Shown piece after piece: positions 46,164 through 54,093 of a DNA stretch of 64,000 nt. The notes beneath the pieces were generated by a model, which was not told the origin of the DNA, searched no databases, and saw only the letters and a program-made list of their open reading frames with translations. The DNA comes from Adlercreutzia faecimuris. GTDB lineage: Bacteria; Actinomycetota; Coriobacteriia; Coriobacteriales; Eggerthellaceae. Each line of letters opens with the position of its first letter. Positions within the stretch are counted from its first letter, which is position 1. The position numbers and the translations under genes are program-made. The DNA lies in contig NZ_JAJMLW010000001.1 of the NCBI RefSeq assembly GCF_022669055.1, forward strand, positions 1,240,001-1,304,000, in the 5' to 3' direction.

Positions 46164-47432
46164 ATGTCTGATATCAACAACGGCGTCGGCGTCATCGACG
46201 ACGACTTCAACCCGGCCGCGGCGCCGAAGGCCCGCGAGGCCGCGGGCGCCCGGGCGGCCGCCTGGGGCGGGAAGGGCCTCGCCGTCGGCATCGGCGTGAG
46301 CGCCCTGATCGCGGCGGTCGGCATCGTGCTCTGGGTCATGCAGCTCTCGGGCGGCATGGTGCAGACCGCCATGAGGAACCTCGACTCCTGGGGCCTCTAC
46401 ATCACGATGTTCATGTTCTTCGTGGGGCTCTCCGCCGGCGGACTCATCATCAGCTCCGTGCCCAAGGCCTTCGGGATCAGGGGCTTCGGCGGGATCTCCA
46501 AGGTGGCCGTGATGAGCTCCATCGCGGCGACCGTGGCCGCCATCGCGTTCGTGGTGGTGGACCTGGGCCAGCCCCTGCGCCTGTGGGAGCTCTTCGCGTA
46601 CTCCAACCTGGGCTCGCCGCTGATGTGGGACATCATCGTGCTGGGCACCTACCTGATACTGTCCTGCGTGTACCTCTGGGCGCAGGTGCAGAACGAGAAG
46701 GGCAAGGTGTCCCACACGGCCCTGCGCGTGATCTCGGTCGTGGCCCTCGTGTGCGCCGTGCTCGTGCACTCGGTGACCGCCTGGATCTTCGGGCTGCAGC
46801 AGGGCCGCGAGATGTGGCACACGGCGCTGCTGGCCCCGTGGTTCGTGAGCTCCGCGCTCGTGTGCGGCACCGGCCTCGTGCTGGCCGTCTGCGCCGGGCT
46901 GTCGAGGGCCGGCTACATCGAGTTCGGGCGCGACAGCCAGGTCAAGCTCGCCAAGCTCCTCGCCGTGTTCGTGCTCGTCGACCTGTACTTCTTCGGCTGC
47001 GACCTCTTGACCGAGGCCTTCCCGGCCGCGGGCGGCATGGAGGTCGTCGCGATGCTCACGTCCGGCCCGCTCGCGCCCTTCTTCTGGGGCGAGATAGTGC
47101 TCTGCGCCGTGGCCGCGGTCATCTGCCTGGTGCCCTCCCTGCGCACGACCCCGCTGCTCGTCGTGGCCTCGGTGGCCGCGATCCTCGCCATCCTCTGCAA
47201 GCGCGTGCAGCTCCTCGTCGGCGGCTTCCAGCTGACGAACCTGGACCTCGCCGGCCCCGTCACCCCCGCCACCGTCACCGGCTGGGAGTCCGGCCTCCAG
47301 GGCGCCTATACGGGCATGGTCTACTGGCCGGCCCCCATCGAGTGGGGCGTGGCGCTCGGCGTGGTCGCCCTCGGCGTCATGATCTTCCTGCTCGGCGTCA
47401 AGTACCTGCCCCTGCGCCCGAAGCAGGACTAG
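46164..47432 (+). CDS. NrfD/PsrC-family membrane anchor subunit
   Basis: 422 aa. A soluble N-terminal tail of about 40 residues precedes some ten membrane segments; the second reads LYITMFMFFVGLSAGGLIISS, a typical NrfD start. LVGGFQLTNLDLAGP and the conserved PIEWGVALG near the end resemble PsrC-type quinol oxidases. It should oxidise menaquinol and pass electrons to the 4Fe-4S subunit. ATG 46164 follows GAAGGAGATAACC. No maturation chaperone of the TorD type is in the operon. Confidence 0.9.
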   Translation: MSDINNGVGVIDDDFNPAAAPKAREAAGARAAAWGGKGLAVGIGVSALIAAVGIVLWVMQLSGGMVQTAMRNLDSWGLYITMFMFFVGLSAGGLIISSVPKAFGIRGFGGISKVAVMSSIAATVAAIAFVVVDLGQPLRLWELFAYSNLGSPLMWDIIVLGTYLILSCVYLWAQVQNEKGKVSHTALRVISVVALVCAVLVHSVTAWIFGLQQGREMWHTALLAPWFVSSALVCGTGLVLAVCAGLSRAGYIEFGRDSQVKLAKLLAVFVLVDLYFFGCDLLTEAFPAAGGMEVVAMLTSGPLAPFFWGEIVLCAVAAVICLVPSLRTTPLLVVASVAAILAILCKRVQLLVGGFQLTNLDLAGPVTPATVTGWESGLQGAYTGMVYWPAPIEWGVALGVVALGVMIFLLGVKYLPLRPKQD

Positions 47433-47504
47433 CCCACTTCGCGGGGCGTGCGGGGACATCCCCTCTCTGACATGCGTCCTCGCGCGCCCCTCTTCTCCTT
47501 CCTT

Positions 47505-47533
47505 GGATGCGCCCGCCCCGTGCGGGCGCATCC
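47505..47533 (+). terminator. Perfect 12-bp hairpin after the reductase operon
   Basis: GGATGCGCCCGC-CCCGT-GCGGGCGCATCC, without a U-tract. Probably the operon end. Confidence 0.6.
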
Positions 47534-47607
47534 GTGTCCGGGGCCTCCGCTCGCGGACGGTCTGGGCGGCCGCTCGAAGTCTTCGCCCCGCGCGCGGCGG
47601 ACGCGCT

Positions 47608-47613
47608 TATAAT
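47608..47613 (+). promoter_or_regulatory. Candidate -10 for the NSS transporter
   Basis: A perfect TATAAT lies 86 bases before the start codon at 47699; no clear -35. Confidence 0.45.
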
Positions 47614-47698
47614 CACCCGGTTAGCGATTGATCGTCTCGACGGGGTTCGAGGGCGCGAGGAGGCGCCGGCCCGTCGGGGAGCTTGAGAAGGGGATGCT

Positions 47699-49078
47699 AT
47701 GACGACGAAGTCTCCCGCCCGCGCCAGCTGGTCTGGCAAGTGGGCGTTCATCTTGGCGGCGGCCGCCTCGGCCGTCGGCCTGGGCAACATGTGGCGCTTC
47801 CCGTACCTCGCGGCGAAGTACGGCGGCGGCACCTTCCTGCTCACCTACATGGTGCTCGTGTTCACGTTCGGCGTGTCGCTGCTGCTGCTCGAGACGGCGC
47901 TCGGCCGCAAGACGGGGCAGTCGGCCATCGGCGCCTTCAAGAGCTTCGGCAAGAAGTACGCCTTCATCGGCGTGCTCGCGTCGGCGGTGCCGTTCATCAT
48001 CACGCCGTACTACTGCATCATCGGCGGCTGGGTGACCAAGTACACGGCGGCCTACCTCGTGAACGGCCCGGCGGCCCTGGCCGACGGCGGCGACTTCTTC
48101 GGCGCCTTCATCACGTCCAACGTGGAGAGCTACATCTGGATGCTCGTGTTCATGGCCATCGTGTTCATCGTCGTGGCCCTGGGCGTGAAGGGCGGCATCG
48201 AGAAGGCCAACCTCTTCATGATGCCCGCGCTCATCGTCATGGCCATCGGTATCGCCCTCTACACGCTCACCATGCCGGGCGCCATCGACGGCGCGCTGTA
48301 CTACCTGACGCCGGACTTCAGCAAGTTCTCGCCCGAGCTGGTCATCAGCGCGCTGGGGCAGATGTTCTACAGCCTGTCGCTGGCCATGGGCATCATGATC
48401 ACCTACGGCTCCTACATGCGCAAGCAGGACAGCCTCACCTCCTCGGTGGTGCGCATCGGCGGCTTCGACCTGGGCGTGTCGTTCATCGCCGGCCTGCTCA
48501 TCGTGTCCGCGGCCTTCGTGGCCATGGGCTCGGGCGACGCCGTGGCCGCCAAGGCGGGCCCGTCGCTCATGTTCGTGACGCTGCCCACCGTGTTCGTCGA
48601 CATGGGCGGCATGGCCACCATCATCGGCTTCCTCTTCTTCCTGCTGGTGCTGTTCGCGGCCCTCACGAGCGCCATCTCGCTCACCGAGACGCTCGTGTCC
48701 ATCGTGCAGGACGGCATGGGATGCGCCCGCGGCAAGGCCCTCGGCATCGTGATCGCCTTCGTGGTCATCGCCGGCGCGCTGGTGAACGCGGGCTACAACG
48801 GGCTGTCGTTCATCGAGCCCCTGGGCCCGGGCAGCTCGCTGCTCGACCTGGCCGACTTCTTCTCGAACTCGGTGCTCATGCCCATCGTGGCGCTGCTCAC
48901 CTGCGTGTTCGTCGGCTGGATCATCAAGCCCAAGGCCATCATCGACGAGGTGCGCGTGTCCTCGAAGTTCGCGCTGTCGGGCGCCTGGACCGTCATGATC
49001 AAGTACATCGCGCCGGTGCTGGTGATCGTCATCCTGGTGGCCTACGTGGCCGCGCAGTTCGGCTTCTTCAGCATGTAG
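47699..49078 (+). CDS. Sodium:neurotransmitter symporter (NSS) family transporter
   Basis: 459 aa, twelve membrane segments. The signature ASAVGLGNMWRFPYLAAKYGGGTFLLTY covers helix 1 with its sodium-site residues. Likely substrates are amino acids such as tryptophan, leucine or tyrosine, as for LeuT, TnaT and Tyt1. ATG 47699 follows GAGAAGGGGATGCT. Monocistronic, ended by a terminator. Confidence 0.93.
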   Translation: MTTKSPARASWSGKWAFILAAAASAVGLGNMWRFPYLAAKYGGGTFLLTYMVLVFTFGVSLLLLETALGRKTGQSAIGAFKSFGKKYAFIGVLASAVPFIITPYYCIIGGWVTKYTAAYLVNGPAALADGGDFFGAFITSNVESYIWMLVFMAIVFIVVALGVKGGIEKANLFMMPALIVMAIGIALYTLTMPGAIDGALYYLTPDFSKFSPELVISALGQMFYSLSLAMGIMITYGSYMRKQDSLTSSVVRIGGFDLGVSFIAGLLIVSAAFVAMGSGDAVAAKAGPSLMFVTLPTVFVDMGGMATIIGFLFFLLVLFAALTSAISLTETLVSIVQDGMGCARGKALGIVIAFVVIAGALVNAGYNGLSFIEPLGPGSSLLDLADFFSNSVLMPIVALLTCVFVGWIIKPKAIIDEVRVSSKFALSGAWTVMIKYIAPVLVIVILVAYVAAQFGFFSM

Positions 49079-49104
49079 CGCCGCCGCGCTCGTTCGTTTT
49101 CCCT

Positions 49105-49142
49105 GGGGAGGGGCGTCTCATCGGGCGCCCTTCCCTCGTTTT
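49105..49142 (+). terminator. Terminator after the NSS gene
   Basis: GGGGAGGGGCG pairs with CGCCCTTCCC across a ten-base loop, then TCGTTTTG. Confidence 0.7.
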
Positions 49143-49188
49143 GCGGTAGGATGCCTCCTACCATCCCATCCCGACCGGAGGAACTCCC

Positions 49189-50262
49189 ATGGCACTCTCA
49201 ATCGGCATCGTCGGGCTGCCCAACGTGGGCAAGTCCACCCTGTTCACCGCGCTCACCAACAAGGGCGGCCTGGCGGCCAACTACCCGTTCGCCACCATCG
49301 AGCCCAACGTCGGCATCGTGCCGGTGCCCGACGCGCGCCTCGACGCGCTGGCGGCCATCGACCACCCGGCCAAGATCGTCCCGGCGACGGTGGAGTTCGT
49401 GGACATCGCGGGGCTCGTGGCCGGCGCCAGCCAGGGGGAGGGCCTCGGCAACCAGTTCCTCGCCAACATCCGCGAGACCGACGCCATCGCCGAGGTCGTG
49501 CGCTTCTTCGCCGACCCGGACGTCACCCACGTGGCCGGCAAGGTCGACCCGCTCTCGGACGTGGACACCATCAAGACCGAGCTCATCCTGGCCGACATCG
49601 CCACGCTGGAGAAGGCGATCCCGCGGCTCGAGAAGGAGGCTAAGCGCGACAAGGCCGGCGCCGCCAAGCTCGAGGCGGCCAAGAAGGCGCTCGCGGGCCT
49701 GAACGAGGGGCACCGCGCCCGGACGCTCGGCCTTTCCGAGGACGAGCAGGCGGCGCTCTACGACCTGCACCTGCTGACCATGAAGCCCATGCTCTACATC
49801 GCCAACGTCGACGAGGACGCCGTGGACGCCGAGCTGCCCGAGATCGACGGCTGCACGCCGGTGCCCATCTCGGCGAAGGTGGAGGCCGACATCGCCGAGC
49901 TGGCCGAGATGGACCCGGCCGAGGCGCGCGAGTACCTCGAGGCGCTGGGGCTGCCCGAGAGCGGCCTGGCCCGCCTCATCCGCGAGGCGTACCGCCTGCT
50001 CGGGCTCCAGAGCTACTTCACTTCCGGCGAGACCGAGACGCGCGCCTGGACCATCCCCGTGGGCGCGAAGGCCCCCCAGGCGGCCGGCGTCATCCACACC
50101 GACTTCGAGCGCGGCTTCATCAAGGCCGAGACGGCCGCCTACGACGACTACGTGGCCCTCGGCGGCGAGAAGGGCTGCCGCGACGCGGGCAAGCTGCGCC
50201 AGGAGGGCAAGGACTACGTCGTCCAAGACGGCGACGTCATGCACTTCAAGTTCAACGTCTAG
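49189..50262 (+). CDS. ychF: Redox-regulated ATPase YchF
   Basis: Obg-type P-loop ATPase that binds the ribosome. 357 aa. G1 is GLPNVGKST, G3 region is FVDIAGLVAGASQGEGLGNQFL, and NVDE stands where GTPases have NKxD, explaining ATP preference. The C-terminal TGS domain ends YVVQDGDVMHFKFNV. ATG 49189 follows CCGGAGGAACTCCC. Its stop overlaps that of the convergent fic gene by two bases. Confidence 0.95.
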   Translation: MALSIGIVGLPNVGKSTLFTALTNKGGLAANYPFATIEPNVGIVPVPDARLDALAAIDHPAKIVPATVEFVDIAGLVAGASQGEGLGNQFLANIRETDAIAEVVRFFADPDVTHVAGKVDPLSDVDTIKTELILADIATLEKAIPRLEKEAKRDKAGAAKLEAAKKALAGLNEGHRARTLGLSEDEQAALYDLHLLTMKPMLYIANVDEDAVDAELPEIDGCTPVPISAKVEADIAELAEMDPAEAREYLEALGLPESGLARLIREAYRLLGLQSYFTSGETETRAWTIPVGAKAPQAAGVIHTDFERGFIKAETAAYDDYVALGGEKGCRDAGKLRQEGKDYVVQDGDVMHFKFNV

Positions 50263-51188
50263 CGCGGCTCGAGGAGGGAGATGACCTCCTTCATCCGCTC
50301 GGCCTCGTATCGGCCGACGATCTCGATCATCGGCGCGGCGTCGCCGTCGCGGTAGAAGCTGTCGAAGGCGTCGTAGTAGCGCCGGCGGTCGGCGTACTTC
50401 ACGTTCACGGGCAGAAGGCCCGCGCGCATCAGCTGGAGGTTCATGAGGAGCCGGCCCGTGCGCCCGTTGCCGTCGATGAAGGGGTGGATGCCCTCGAACT
50501 CCAGGTGGAAGCGGGCGACGCGCTCGATGGGATGCATCGCCTTCGCGCGCCCGGCGTCGCGGCGAAGGAGCCCGGCGACCTCCTCCTCGATGAGGTGGGG
50601 TGCGGTCGGCTCGGCGAAGGCACCCATGATCGTGACGGGTATCGTGCGGAACGAGCCGCGATCCTCGGGGCGGTCGGCGAGCACGAGCGCGTGGATGGAG
50701 CGGATGTCGTGGGCCGAGAGCGCCCGGCCGTCGCCGACGATGGACTCGACGAACGCGAACGCGTCGCGCTGCCCGATCGCCTCCAGGTGATCCCTCAGCG
50801 GCTTCTGGTCGATGGTGATGCCTTGGAGCGCGAGGGCCGTCTCGCGCAGCGTGAGGGTGTTGCCCTCGATGGCGTTCGAGTTGTAGGCGAAGTCTATGAG
50901 GAACTCGTCGCGCAGCCGCTCCGCCTCGCCGGCGGTGAGGGGCCGTGCGGCGTCCAGGCGGGCGCGGAGCGTGTCGACGAGCGCGAAGAGGGAGGCCTGC
51001 CCGGCTGGGGCCGACCTCGTCCAGGCGCGCCGGCCGTCCGGCGGCATTGTCGCGTCCTCGGGAACCAGGTAGAGGTTTCCCCGTCGCGTCGCGCCCGCTA
51101 TCTTCCCCTCGCTGCACCAGAGGCGCACGGTGCGCGGCGTGACGCCCCAGCGCCGCGCGGCCTCGGATGCCTTGATGAATTCCGCCAT
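50259..51188 (-). CDS. Fic-family protein with N-terminal MerR-like DNA-binding domain
   Basis: 309 aa. Residues 1-55 (AEFIKASEAARRWGVTPRTVRLWCSEGKIAGATRRGNLYLVP) form an excisionase/MerR-like winged helix. The Fic core motif HPFIDGNGRTGR lies at 235-246, intact for AMP transfer. NSNAIEGNTLTL earlier carries the SxxxEG inhibitory helix, as in autoinhibited Fic proteins. A fused DNA-binding domain implies it regulates its own AT-rich promoter or another locus. ATG 51188 follows GAGGCAGGTGCAATCG. The stop codon overlaps the stop of ychF in opposite orientation. Confidence 0.88.
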   Translation of the reverse strand: MAEFIKASEAARRWGVTPRTVRLWCSEGKIAGATRRGNLYLVPEDATMPPDGRRAWTRSAPAGQASLFALVDTLRARLDAARPLTAGEAERLRDEFLIDFAYNSNAIEGNTLTLRETALALQGITIDQKPLRDHLEAIGQRDAFAFVESIVGDGRALSAHDIRSIHALVLADRPEDRGSFRTIPVTIMGAFAEPTAPHLIEEEVAGLLRRDAGRAKAMHPIERVARFHLEFEGIHPFIDGNGRTGRLLMNLQLMRAGLLPVNVKYADRRRYYDAFDSFYRDGDAAPMIEIVGRYEAERMKEVISLLEPR

Positions 51189-51204
51189 CGATTGCACCTG
51201 CCTC

Positions 51205-51260
51205 AAAATGGGAAATATACCTTCATATAGTAAGACACTTAATAGTATTTTTCCCATTTT
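51205..51260. promoter_or_regulatory. Operator-like inverted repeats in the fic promoter
   Basis: AAAATGGGAAATATAC at 51205-51220 is mirrored by GTATTTTTCCCATTTT at 51245-51260, and a third half-site AATGGGAAAA lies at 51278-51287. The intervening 24 bases are very AT-rich and hold promoter-like TATAGTA and TAATAG. A DNA-binding protein, possibly the Fic protein itself, is expected to bind here. Confidence 0.6.
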
Positions 51261-51433
51261 ACTCGATAGGGGAAGGGAATGGGAAAACCGATGGCGAATG
51301 CGCGAAGGTCTGCGGCGTTCAGGGAAGGGCGGAAAACCGCGCCCTGTTGTGCGAGAATGATGCGGTTGAATTTCCGATGATGCGACTCGGGCAGCGCCTG
51401 AGATGGCGGGGCGCTCGAGAGGGAGGGGCGGAC

Positions 51434-52141
51434 GTGGCGGGGGATCGCGAGGCGCGGCTGGCGGCGGACGGGCCGGATGTAGGGGAGGGGCAGCGGCTCG
51501 GAGCTGAGCCGCTCGAGGCGTTCCTCGCGCGGACGCCGCGGCTGGCGGTGGCGTTCTCGGGCGGCTGCGACTCGGCCTACCTGCTGGCGGCCGCCCGCGC
51601 GGCGGGGTGCGAGGTGCGCGCCTACCGCGTGGACACCGCCTTCCAGCCCGCCTTCGAGCGCGACGACGCCGCGCGCGTGGCCGCGGCCCTCGGCGTGCCG
51701 CTCACGACCATCCCGCTCGACGTGCTGGCCTGCGATGACGTGGCCGCCAACCCGCCCGATCGCTGCTACCGCTGCAAGAGGCTCATCTTCGACGCCATCC
51801 GCGCCCAGGTCGAGCGCGACGCGGCCGCGGGCCTGTGGGGAGACGCCGGTGCGGCCGTCCCGATCGCGGACGGCACGAACGGCTCGGACGACCCGGCCCG
51901 GCGTCCCGGCTTCCGGGCGCTGGCCGAGCGCGGGGTCGTCTCGCCTCTGCGCCGCGCCGGCCTCGCGAAGGCCGACGTGCGCGCCGCCGCCCGCGCCCTC
52001 GCCGCGCGCGAGGGCGCCGACTCCGACGCGCTCCTGGCCGCCAAGCCGAGCTTCCCCTGCCTGGCCGTCTTCGTCGGCGAGGGCGCGCCCCTCACGCCCG
52101 CCTCCCTCGCCGAGGCCGCCCGCGCCCGCGGCCTGGCCTGA
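51434..52141 (+). CDS. LarE-like ATP-dependent sulfurtransferase, C-terminally short
   Basis: 235 aa from GTG 51434 (GGGAGGGG six bases upstream); longer starts at 51347 and 51377 are possible but lack a ribosome site. The PP-loop is AFSGGCDSAYLL. NPPDRCYRCKRLIF gives Cys111 and Cys114, and KPSFPCLA gives Cys209. Three cysteines in this arrangement fit iron-sulfur LarE, rather than the single sacrificial cysteine type. The usual SRIPYG after CLA is replaced by VFVGEG and the frame ends about 50 residues early. LarE would sulfurate the nickel-pincer precursor; larB and larC lie 6-8 kb downstream. Confidence 0.7.
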   Translation: MAGDREARLAADGPDVGEGQRLGAEPLEAFLARTPRLAVAFSGGCDSAYLLAAARAAGCEVRAYRVDTAFQPAFERDDAARVAAALGVPLTTIPLDVLACDDVAANPPDRCYRCKRLIFDAIRAQVERDAAAGLWGDAGAAVPIADGTNGSDDPARRPGFRALAERGVVSPLRRAGLAKADVRAAARALAAREGADSDALLAAKPSFPCLAVFVGEGAPLTPASLAEAARARGLA

Positions 52142-52190
52142 CCGTCCGCCTGCCTCCTGCGTGCTAGGGGGGCGTCTCGCGTCTGGGGCG

Positions 52191-53537
52191 CTACTCCATG
52201 CCGTCCATGATGCCGATGAAGACGGGGACGTTGGTCTCGTTGTCGATGATGAGGTAGGCGAAGGGGCGGTCGAGGCGCACCTCCTTGGGCTCGGCGCTCG
52301 GCCGGGCGCTCGTCACCCGGATGCCCACCGAGGTGGCGGCCGCGGCGCGGGTGCCGCTCTCGTCGACGGCCGCGAAGGCGCGGTGGTTCACCTCGCTGAT
52401 GCACAGGCCCCCGTCGGCGCTGATGCCGGTGAAGTCGGCGCCGTCGCCGAAGGCGTCGGGCATCCCCATCGCGGCCAGCACGCCCGACAGCTCGATGCCG
52501 CAGCTGTCCTCGAACTTGGGCATGAGCGCGCGCACCTCGTCGAAGGAGGCGTCGCGCAGAAGCCCGCGCAGCTCCGAGCCGCTCAGCGACGCGAGCAGCT
52601 CGCCGGGCGTCGTCCCCTCGGCCGGCAGCAGGGCGGCCAGCGCGTAGCGGCCGTCGGCATAGGGCTTGATGAAGCCGGTGGCGCCGGCTCCCTCGAGGTA
52701 GAGCCCCTCGTTCGAGGCCATCAGCGGCAGCGTCTGGGCGGTGCCGTCGCCGCGGGTGAAGGTGTCGTCGGCCACCTGCGACTCCTCGTAGGGGGTCTCC
52801 CACGCGCCGTCGAAGGCCACGGCGTTGACCAGGTACATCATCGACTGCGGCCCCACCACGTCGACGATGCGGTCGATCATGCCGTCGGTGTTCTCGTCCA
52901 CCCAGCCGTTGATGGCGTCGGCGGTGCCCCCGTCGAAGGGCTCCTGGAAGATAGCGGCGTCATAGTAGTTGACGCAGTCCTGGAGGAAGGGCCGCTCGAC
53001 GGCGAGCCCCTCGCGGATCCACACGGAGTCGGCCAGGCGCAGGGCCGGGCCGGCCGCCTCGCCGTCGGCATCCCCGTCCGCGGCGCCCTCCGCGTCGGGG
53101 CCGAGGGTGGCGGCGAAGGCGTGGAGCGCCTCGTTGAGGTCGCTCACGGGCAGGCCGAGCACGTCCTCCATCTGGGCGAGGGTGTCGCCCCGCGCGCCGT
53201 TGGCCGTCATGGCCAGAGCGTACTCCACCGACACGGGCGACAGGAGCGCGCCGCCCTGGCCGCCCTGGGCGGCGTAGGCCTCGTTGAAGAGCGTGAGCGA
53301 GAAGTCGGTGAGCGCGTCGGCCTGGGCCTCGGTGAGCTCGTCGGCGGCGACCACCTGGTCGGGCTCGAGGCCGGCGGTGAGGCTCGTCGCGGACGCGGGC
53401 GCGCCCGCCCCGCCGCCGGAGGGCGCCTCGGTGGCCGGGCCGCCGGCCGCGCAGCCGGCGAGGACGACGGGCAGCGCCAGCGCGCACGCGGCGGCGCCGG
53501 CGCGGGCGAGCGGGGAGGGGTGGGGGGTGCGGGCCAT
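52191..53537 (-). CDS. Serpin-family lipoprotein
   Basis: 448 aa secreted protease inhibitor. A signal peptide ends in lipobox LAGC (Cys29), so it is membrane anchored. The serpin core spans about residues 75-448, with FSLTLFNEAYAAQGG at the start and the C-terminal block LDRPFAYLIIDNETNVPVFIG. The reactive loop hinge ESGTRAAAATS (393-403) is the inhibitory form, with small residues at P15-P9; the predicted P1 lies near Val408-Thr409-Ser410. A Gly/Ala/Asp-rich insert sits near residue 150. ATG 53537 follows GAAGGAGGCATCC. It is likely to inhibit host or microbial serine proteases. Confidence 0.92.
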   Translation of the reverse strand: MARTPHPSPLARAGAAACALALPVVLAGCAAGGPATEAPSGGGAGAPASATSLTAGLEPDQVVAADELTEAQADALTDFSLTLFNEAYAAQGGQGGALLSPVSVEYALAMTANGARGDTLAQMEDVLGLPVSDLNEALHAFAATLGPDAEGAADGDADGEAAGPALRLADSVWIREGLAVERPFLQDCVNYYDAAIFQEPFDGGTADAINGWVDENTDGMIDRIVDVVGPQSMMYLVNAVAFDGAWETPYEESQVADDTFTRGDGTAQTLPLMASNEGLYLEGAGATGFIKPYADGRYALAALLPAEGTTPGELLASLSGSELRGLLRDASFDEVRALMPKFEDSCGIELSGVLAAMGMPDAFGDGADFTGISADGGLCISEVNHRAFAAVDESGTRAAAATSVGIRVTSARPSAEPKEVRLDRPFAYLIIDNETNVPVFIGIMDGME

Positions 53538-53732
53538 GGATGCCTCCTTCGGGTTCCTTCGAAGCGGATGGCTCATCCTACCACGGCGCGCCCGCCCCGC
53601 CGCCCCGCGCCGGCGCCGCCGTTGCCGTCCCGCAGGGCGGCCGCCGCCCGCCTGATCCGCAGGTCCCGCGCCCCAGGCGCCCGGCAGCCCCGCCTCCCCG
53701 CGGCAACGCCGCCGGCGCCCTGCGCGCGCCTT

Positions 53733-53741
53733 TGCTATCAT
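53733..53741 (+). promoter_or_regulatory. Extended -10 promoter for gatCAB
   Basis: TGCTATCAT is an extended -10 lying 41 bases before gatC. The GC-rich stretch 53538-53730 shows nothing else. Confidence 0.5.
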
Positions 53742-53781
53742 AAGCAGGTTGAATCCGACGACGAAAGCGGGGCAGCTCCCT

Positions 53782-54093
53782 ATGACCCAACACCTCACCG
53801 AGCACGACGTGCGCGGCATCGCCGAGTACACGCGCATCGGGCTCACGGCCGAGGAGGTCGTCGCCATGACGGCCGACCTCAACGCCATCATCGACAGCCT
53901 CTCGCCCATCACCGAGTACGATCTGGACGGCGTCGAGCCCACCTTCCACCCCATCGGCGACCTCTCCAACGTCATGCGCGACGACGTGGAGCGCGCCGGC
54001 TTCACCCAGGAGACGGCGCTCATGAACGCGCCGCGGCAGGAGGACGGCAGCTTCCTCATCCCGTCCATCCTCGGCGAGGGGGGTGACCGCTGA
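53782..54093 (+). CDS. gatC: Asp/Glu-tRNA amidotransferase subunit C
   Basis: Structural subunit of the GatCAB complex that forms Gln-tRNA(Gln) or Asn-tRNA(Asn). 103 aa. EHDVRGIAEYTRIGLTAEEV and DGVEPTFHP match family positions. ATG 53782 follows GGGGCAGCTCCCT. One-base overlap with gatA. Confidence 0.92.
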   Translation: MTQHLTEHDVRGIAEYTRIGLTAEEVVAMTADLNAIIDSLSPITEYDLDGVEPTFHPIGDLSNVMRDDVERAGFTQETALMNAPRQEDGSFLIPSILGEGGDR

